Below are positions 5,998 to 10,302 of a stretch of DNA of 10,302 nucleotides, piece after piece. The position numbers and the translations under genes are program-made. The DNA lies in NCBI GenBank assembly GCA_964419225.1, contig CAYQPF010000166.1, positions 1 through 10,302 of the forward strand, read 5' to 3'. The stretch comes from CAYQPF01 sp964419225. Lineage in GTDB: Bacteria > Cloacimonadota > Cloacimonadia > Cloacimonadales > CAYQPF01. The notes beneath the pieces are model-generated. The model was not told the origin of the DNA and did not search any database. It saw only the letters and a list, made by a program, of their open reading frames with translations. Numbering within the stretch: position 1 is the stretch's first letter; every line of letters begins with the position of its first letter.

Positions 5998-6822
5998 ATG
6001 AATCCTATCAGAAAACCTGTTGTTGCCGGAGCTTTTTATCCGGAATCTCAGGAACAACTTAGAGAAGATATCCAAAAATATTTAGCTAAAGCCGAAGTTC
6101 CATCTGTTAACAAGGATATTTTAGGTATTGTATCGCCACATGCCGGTTATATGTATTCCGGTGCTTGTGCCGCACATGGTTACAAGGCAATCCAATCCAA
6201 AAACATAGAAATAGCAATTGTCCTTTCTCCTTGCCATCATGCCTATGGCTTTGAATATGCCCTCGGCGAATATACATATTTTGAAACACCTTTGGGTAAA
6301 ATCCCTGTGGCTGAAGATATCCTGGATTTACTCAATACAGATAAAGCATTCGACTTTATCCCTGAAGTTTACGACAGAGAACATGCCTTGGAAGTTCAGC
6401 TTCCTTTTTTGCAGATTATTAGTCCTAAAATTAAAATTGTACCCATAATCATCGGGAATCAATGTTTGGCTAATTCCGAATATCTGGCAGAAAAACTTTT
6501 ACATGTTTTGGAGCCAATTATAGATAAAACCATTGTCGTAGCCAGCAGCGACTTATCTCATTATCACAGTGCGGTTGAAGCTTCAGAAAAAGATACCCGC
6601 TTAATAACCTCATTTCTGCATCAGGACAGAATAGCTCTGGCTCAGGATATTAAGTCCAAAGCTACAGAAGCCTGCGGATTTGGCTGTATTTTAACTCTCA
6701 TGAGTCTGGCTGAAAAAATGAATTATCAGAATTACCAGACTTTAAAATATACTCATTCAGGAAATGTCTCCGGAGATATGAAGCAGGTCGTCGGATATTT
6801 TTCCGGTATAATTTCCCGCTAA
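5998..6822 (+). CDS. Memo-family protein (AmmeMemoRadiSam system protein B)
   Basis: The protein has 274 residues, a normal length for the family, and covers it end to end. It starts RKPVVAGAFYPE, followed by SPHAGYMYSG (H48), SPCHHAYG (H80/H81), YDREHALEVQLPFLQ (H129), SSDLSHYH (H188/H190) and ACGFG (C226). The His and Cys positions correspond to the metal-binding site of Memo, which is related to class III extradiol dioxygenases. The bacterial role is unknown. The family is named for frequent association with an AMMECR1-like protein and a radical SAM protein, and neither is in this window. The ATG follows the upstream stop by three bases, so it is probably the last gene of the hydrogenase-type operon. 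Forty bases separate it from xseA. Confidence 0.9.
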   Translation: MNPIRKPVVAGAFYPESQEQLREDIQKYLAKAEVPSVNKDILGIVSPHAGYMYSGACAAHGYKAIQSKNIEIAIVLSPCHHAYGFEYALGEYTYFETPLGKIPVAEDILDLLNTDKAFDFIPEVYDREHALEVQLPFLQIISPKIKIVPIIIGNQCLANSEYLAEKLLHVLEPIIDKTIVVASSDLSHYHSAVEASEKDTRLITSFLHQDRIALAQDIKSKATEACGFGCILTLMSLAEKMNYQNYQTLKYTHSGNVSGDMKQVVGYFSGIISR

Positions 6823-6862
6823 TCTTTAATAATTTGTCAGGTTTAACAACCAAGAGAATTGC

Positions 6863-8221
6863 ATGAATAATGATTTCTCATCTATCGATAAAGAAAATAT
6901 CTTTACTGTCAGCGAAGTGACACTTCATTTAAAAAATGTCTTAGAATCTAATATCCCGGCCATGACTGTTATTGGAGAAGTAAGCAATTTATCACAGCCT
7001 TTCTCAGGTCATTTGTATTTTTCTTTAAAAGATGAAAACAGTATCTTAAAATGTGTTTGCTTTAAATCCGCCATGTTTGGCCAAAGTTTTGTACCCCGAA
7101 ATGGAGATAAGATCATTTGTCTGGGTAAAATAACGGTTTATGAAAAAGCGGGCTACTATCAGTTAATGGTTCAAAAGATCTTCCCGGCAGGAATAGGCTT
7201 GCTGCAAATGCAATTTGAAGAGCTGAAGAAGAAGCTCTCACAGGAGGGTTTATTTGATTCAGACCGGAAAAGAGCCTTGCCCAAATACCCACAGAAGATC
7301 GGGATTATAACATCAGCTACAGGTGCAGCATATCAGGATATTAAAAATATTCTCACCAGAAGATATCCCTGCGATATATATCTCTACCCGGCTCTCGTAC
7401 AGGGACAGGATGCTGTCGGAGAATTGATGGCCGGACTCGATTATTTTAACCAGGTTTTTGCCGTGGATGTAATAATTATCGGTAGGGGCGGTGGCTCGTA
7501 TGAAGATCTGTTCTGCTTCAATGATGAACAATTAGCCAGGAAAATCGCCTTTTCCAAAACTCCTGTAATCTCTGCTGTCGGACATGAAATTGACTTTACT
7601 ATTGCCGACTTCGTGGCAGACCTACGTGCTCCTACACCTTCTGCAGCCGCCGAATTAGCTGTTCCTGATAAAATAGAGATCCTGCGAAATCTGGATAACT
7701 ATTATCAGAGAATCAGACTGCTGACTCTTAAAAATGCCCATTACCGCAAACAAATTCTGGGTGTATGGGATAAAAAACTGCAGATGCATCATCCGCTCAG
7801 GAAAATGTATCAGTTCCAACAGCGTCTGGATGAAGCCTATTTTAAATTGCAGGCACCTAATGTTTTACTGACTGCCAGCAAGAAGAAAATTCAATTGCAA
7901 AAGGAAAAACTTCTGGATTTAATCCAAATGCAAACCTTAAATCAGACAAAAACACTCAACAACAGAATAATAGAAATCAACCATACTCTGAAAGAATTAA
8001 CCAAGGAAAAATTAACTGATTATAGGAATAAGCTTAAAACTAAAGAGAATGAATTAAATGAATTTTCGCCTAGAAATACTCTTAAACGTGGATATGCCAT
8101 TGCCCGAATGAAAAGCAGATTAGTTAAAACAGTAAGACAGATTAACAAAGGTGACTTACTAAATTTAGATCTGATCGATGGAACGCTTAATTGTGAGGTA
8201 AAAGAAATTGAGCCAAAATAA
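6863..8221 (+). CDS. xseA: Exodeoxyribonuclease VII large subunit
   Basis: The protein has 452 residues, typical for XseA. It is the catalytic subunit of exonuclease VII, which degrades single-stranded DNA to oligonucleotides. An N-terminal OB-fold domain (about 12-108) contains FTVSEVT and IGEVSNLSQPFSGHLYFSLK. The catalytic domain (about 140-270) has IGIITSATGAAYQD, GRGGGSYEDL and SAVGHEIDFTIADF followed by LRAPTPSAAAEL. A coiled-coil-rich stretch runs from about 275 to 400. The C-terminal segment carries RGYAI (409-413) and a short beta domain. No gene for the small subunit XseB follows directly, although the two are often adjacent. The final 14 bases overlap the next gene. The start has only a weak ribosome site (AAGAGA, ending six bases before ATG). 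Confidence 0.95.
   Translation: MNNDFSSIDKENIFTVSEVTLHLKNVLESNIPAMTVIGEVSNLSQPFSGHLYFSLKDENSILKCVCFKSAMFGQSFVPRNGDKIICLGKITVYEKAGYYQLMVQKIFPAGIGLLQMQFEELKKKLSQEGLFDSDRKRALPKYPQKIGIITSATGAAYQDIKNILTRRYPCDIYLYPALVQGQDAVGELMAGLDYFNQVFAVDVIIIGRGGGSYEDLFCFNDEQLARKIAFSKTPVISAVGHEIDFTIADFVADLRAPTPSAAAELAVPDKIEILRNLDNYYQRIRLLTLKNAHYRKQILGVWDKKLQMHHPLRKMYQFQQRLDEAYFKLQAPNVLLTASKKKIQLQKEKLLDLIQMQTLNQTKTLNNRIIEINHTLKELTKEKLTDYRNKLKTKENELNEFSPRNTLKRGYAIARMKSRLVKTVRQINKGDLLNLDLIDGTLNCEVKEIEPK
8195..8199 (+). promoter_or_regulatory. Ribosome binding site supporting a TTG start
   Basis: GAGGT within the end of xseA lies eight bases before TTG 8208, with an A-rich spacer. No ATG or GTG is available in frame between this site and the signal peptide. 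The ATG at 8249 is out of frame and soon hits a stop. This makes TTG 8208 the most defensible start of the glycoside hydrolase gene. Confidence 0.5.
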
Positions 8222-10154
8222 TTATCAATTATCAATTATTAATTATAAATGGGGGATCAGTAAAAGTTATTGGTTATTTTTATTCTTCACAGTCTGTATT
8301 CAGTTATGTTTTGCTCAGGCCAAGCCTGAGATTCGTGCGATCTGGGTTACCCCCTGGGATTTGAACAGTCCTGAGAAAGTGGATCAAATGCTTTCTGATG
8401 CCGTTGGGAACAATATTAACCAGATTTTAGCAGAAGTAAGATATAGGGGAGATGCCTTATATACTCCCAATCGAAAAGTGAACTACTATCCCAATTTAGA
8501 ACAGAGAAGTTATATTCTTGCTGATAATCCTGCTTTTGATCCATTGGACTATCTCTTAAAAAAAGCACATGCAAAAAATATGGAAGTCTATGCCTGGATG
8601 ACGATTTTTGTTACAACTCCCAAAAATACCAATAATCTTCCTTCTGATCATGTCTGGTTTACTCATCCGGAATGGTTTACCTATCATAGAGAAGGCCGTC
8701 TTATGCAGCCGCATGAACAATCGGGAGCATTTCTTGATCCGGGAGTTCCTGAAGCTCGTGAGTATATTCTGGGGATTATCAAGGATGTTTGCGTTAATTA
8801 TGATATTGATGGCTTGCAAATGGATTATATCCGATATCCGACTCAGGATTATGGGTACAATCCTACAGCTTTGAAATTATGGCAGGAAGAGAACAAAGAT
8901 ACAAAGATATCCTGGCAGAAGTGGAAAGAAAAACAAGTCAGTCTGATGGCAGAAAGTGCCTATTTTGCTGTGAAAGAGATTAATCCGCAGATTCAGGTCA
9001 CTGCATCTGTGATTGCCAATCAGTATGATGCTATTAATGCCCATGCCCAAAACTGGCCCGAATGGATCACAAATGGGTATATTGACAAAATTTATCTGAT
9101 GGCTTACAATATGAGGGATGACAAGTTTGGCAAGATCCTTGAAGATACGAAGAATCTTGATCGCAACAAGATCGTGGTTGGCCTGAGAGCTTGGACAGAT
9201 GCAGGTGAAACTTATGCCGGGACAGGGATTGTCTCCAAAATTAAGTTGGTCAGGGAACAGGGTTTCCCAGGATTTGCTTTGTTCTCATACAGCGGATTGT
9301 TAAAAAATGACTATATTTCCTTACTCAAACCTGAAATATTGCAGGCTAAAGCAGTTTTAAAAGACTTTTCCGGCGGTTATGATCTGTATGGCTACGTCTC
9401 TGATCAGGATAATAAACCAATATCCAATGTTTTGATTTCTCTCAGCCCTGGAAATGGAAAAACCACGAGTGATGAAAATGGTTTCTATCAATTCCCCAAC
9501 TTAAATGCAGGTGTTTATGAAATAACCGTTTTGCAGGATACTTTAAGAGAAACCAGAAGGGTTGAGATTGAACCTACTAACAATAGGTATATTAATCAGG
9601 AATTCTATTTTCAAACTGTCGGAATAGTAGCAAAAAATGCAGAATTAAACCTGAATATTGTTTATCAGGACTTTGATGCTTTATTCTATTGGGAACTGCC
9701 TGTCGAACCGGAAACAAAGTTTATATTCAGTAAAGGCCAAACCGATAGTACAAATTTCCTGACCAAATACTACAAATTGTATGCAGAAGTTCAGGATAGT
9801 CTCGGTTTCTGGCAGGAGAGTACTTATCGTTCTGAGCCGGATATTTCCTTTCTTGTTGTCAATGAAGACGGCTTGGCCAGCAAGCCTGTGTTGGCCACGG
9901 TTCAAGATTCCCTGCTTACAATGAATACTGTGACCAGAGATTTGATTGAATTTAGCATACCTAAAATCCAGAGTAAAGTCAGAATATATTTGTATGACAG
10001 GGAGAATAAACTGATTCAAAGGAAGACTCTTGATCCGAAAAATAGAATGCAAAAAGATAAATTTGCTTTCAGATCTGCACTTAAACCCGGGGTATATTTT
10101 TTAGTATGTGAGAATGGAACTGCTAATATTCGAAGACCAATCGTAGTATTTTAA
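8208..10154 (+). CDS. Secreted GHL10-type glycoside hydrolase with C-terminal sorting-like domain
   Basis: The protein has 648 residues from a TTG start. A signal peptide follows a short odd leader: K19 then SYWLFLFFTVCIQLCFAQA, with cleavage near 36-38. The GHL10 (DUF187) domain covers about 40-375, with EIRAIWVTPWD, EVRYRGDALY, AWMTIF and the strand DIDGLQMDYIRYP (199-211), whose acidic residues are likely active-site candidates. The family acts on polysaccharide or peptidoglycan-like glycans, but the substrate here is unknown. A carboxypeptidase-regulatory-like beta domain spans about 390-455 (GYVSDQDNKPISNVLISLSPG, then DENGFYQFPNL). A further beta region follows. The end (about 580-648; LKPGVYFLVCENG, then RRPIVVF) resembles a T9SS type A sorting domain. 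Residues 5-14 are encoded by a 7-bp tandem repeat. The stop lies in the dispersed repeat that begins at 10151. Confidence 0.85.
   Translation: MSQNNYQLSIINYKWGISKSYWLFLFFTVCIQLCFAQAKPEIRAIWVTPWDLNSPEKVDQMLSDAVGNNINQILAEVRYRGDALYTPNRKVNYYPNLEQRSYILADNPAFDPLDYLLKKAHAKNMEVYAWMTIFVTTPKNTNNLPSDHVWFTHPEWFTYHREGRLMQPHEQSGAFLDPGVPEAREYILGIIKDVCVNYDIDGLQMDYIRYPTQDYGYNPTALKLWQEENKDTKISWQKWKEKQVSLMAESAYFAVKEINPQIQVTASVIANQYDAINAHAQNWPEWITNGYIDKIYLMAYNMRDDKFGKILEDTKNLDRNKIVVGLRAWTDAGETYAGTGIVSKIKLVREQGFPGFALFSYSGLLKNDYISLLKPEILQAKAVLKDFSGGYDLYGYVSDQDNKPISNVLISLSPGNGKTTSDENGFYQFPNLNAGVYEITVLQDTLRETRRVEIEPTNNRYINQEFYFQTVGIVAKNAELNLNIVYQDFDALFYWELPVEPETKFIFSKGQTDSTNFLTKYYKLYAEVQDSLGFWQESTYRSEPDISFLVVNEDGLASKPVLATVQDSLLTMNTVTRDLIEFSIPKIQSKVRIYLYDRENKLIQRKTLDPKNRMQKDKFAFRSALKPGVYFLVCENGTANIRRPIVVF
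8220..8247. repeat. Four-unit 7-bp tandem repeat (AATTATN) at a gene start
   Basis: The units are AATTATC, AATTATC, AATTATT and AATTATA, running without gaps from the xseA stop codon into codons 5-14 of the glycoside hydrolase gene. The unit length is not a multiple of three, so gain or loss of one unit would put the TTG start out of frame with the signal peptide. Confidence 0.75.
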
Positions 10155-10302
10155 CCCGAACTGTGCAGTAGAATCTTCACAATATGGCTGAAGCTAATGA
10201 ATTTGAAGAACTTACAATCTCACTCACCATATATTTATTATATAACCTCGTTCGATTGCAAGCCTTCACTTTTCATGATCTTCGACCCAGCTTGCAAACC
10301 TC
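10151..10302. repeat. Dispersed repeat, copy 2, running off the window end
   Basis: It aligns with bases 383-577 of copy 1. The left part is 10151-10196 (46 bases, three differences), then 4 unmatched bases, then 10201-10302 (102 bases, six differences). It begins TTAACCC, so the TAA stop of the glycoside hydrolase gene at 10152-10154 lies inside it. TGTGCAGTAGA at 10162-10172 is the left inverted-repeat end. The matching right end would fall just beyond base 10302. It carries the stem-loop described for copy 1 (10256-10263 with 10290-10297). It has the same orientation as copy 1. Confidence 0.75.

Noticed and set aside
6823..6862. Terminator or promoter between the Memo gene and xseA
   Set aside because: The 40 bases contain no stable hairpin, no T-run after a stem and no clear -35/-10 pair, so read-through is as likely as a new promoter.

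Overview
The window is AT-rich bacterial DNA from a Gram-negative anaerobe. Evidence for this is an outer-membrane-type PEGA/beta-barrel protein, a lipoprotein, a C-terminus resembling a type IX secretion (T9SS) sorting domain, and an [FeFe]-hydrogenase-like iron-sulfur protein. The combination fits the Fibrobacteres-Chlorobi-Bacteroidetes side of the tree, and in particular Cloacimonadota-like fermenters. That assignment is inference from gene content, because no rRNA or other phylogenetic marker is present. All eight convincing genes are on the + strand.

Layout. Bases 1-755 hold no credible gene. They are a patchwork of palindromes and small inverted-repeat-bounded elements, ending in a probable promoter. 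Bases 756-3670 are a two-gene unit with ATGA overlap: a secreted multi-PEGA-domain protein with a C-terminal barrel-like region, and a small lipoprotein with a predicted beta-sandwich. After a 217-base intergenic gap comes a tight four-gene run (3888-6822): a DRTGG-domain protein, a HATPase_c (RsbW-like) ATP-binding protein, an [FeFe]-hydrogenase-like protein with altered active-site motifs, and a Memo-family protein (AmmeMemoRadiSam system protein B). The first three form a recognisable cassette that plausibly senses redox state or hydrogen rather than catalysing bulk H2 turnover. Next, xseA (exonuclease VII large subunit, 6863-8221) overlaps by 14 bases a secreted GHL10-type glycoside hydrolase (8208-10154) that starts at TTG.

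The main unexplained structure is a dispersed repeat. One copy (about 383-586) lies upstream of the gene cluster. A second copy starts at the stop codon of the last gene (10151) and runs off the window end, so the whole cluster sits between direct repeats. The complete copy ends in 11-bp perfect inverted repeats, like a MITE. Inside it is an 8-bp stem whose two copies differ by one compensatory A-T to G-C change, which suggests that a folded structure is maintained. A second inverted-repeat element (43-253) has ends sharing the ACTGTGCA core. A separate point of interest is a four-unit 7-bp tandem repeat inside the first codons of the glycoside hydrolase gene, which could switch its reading frame.
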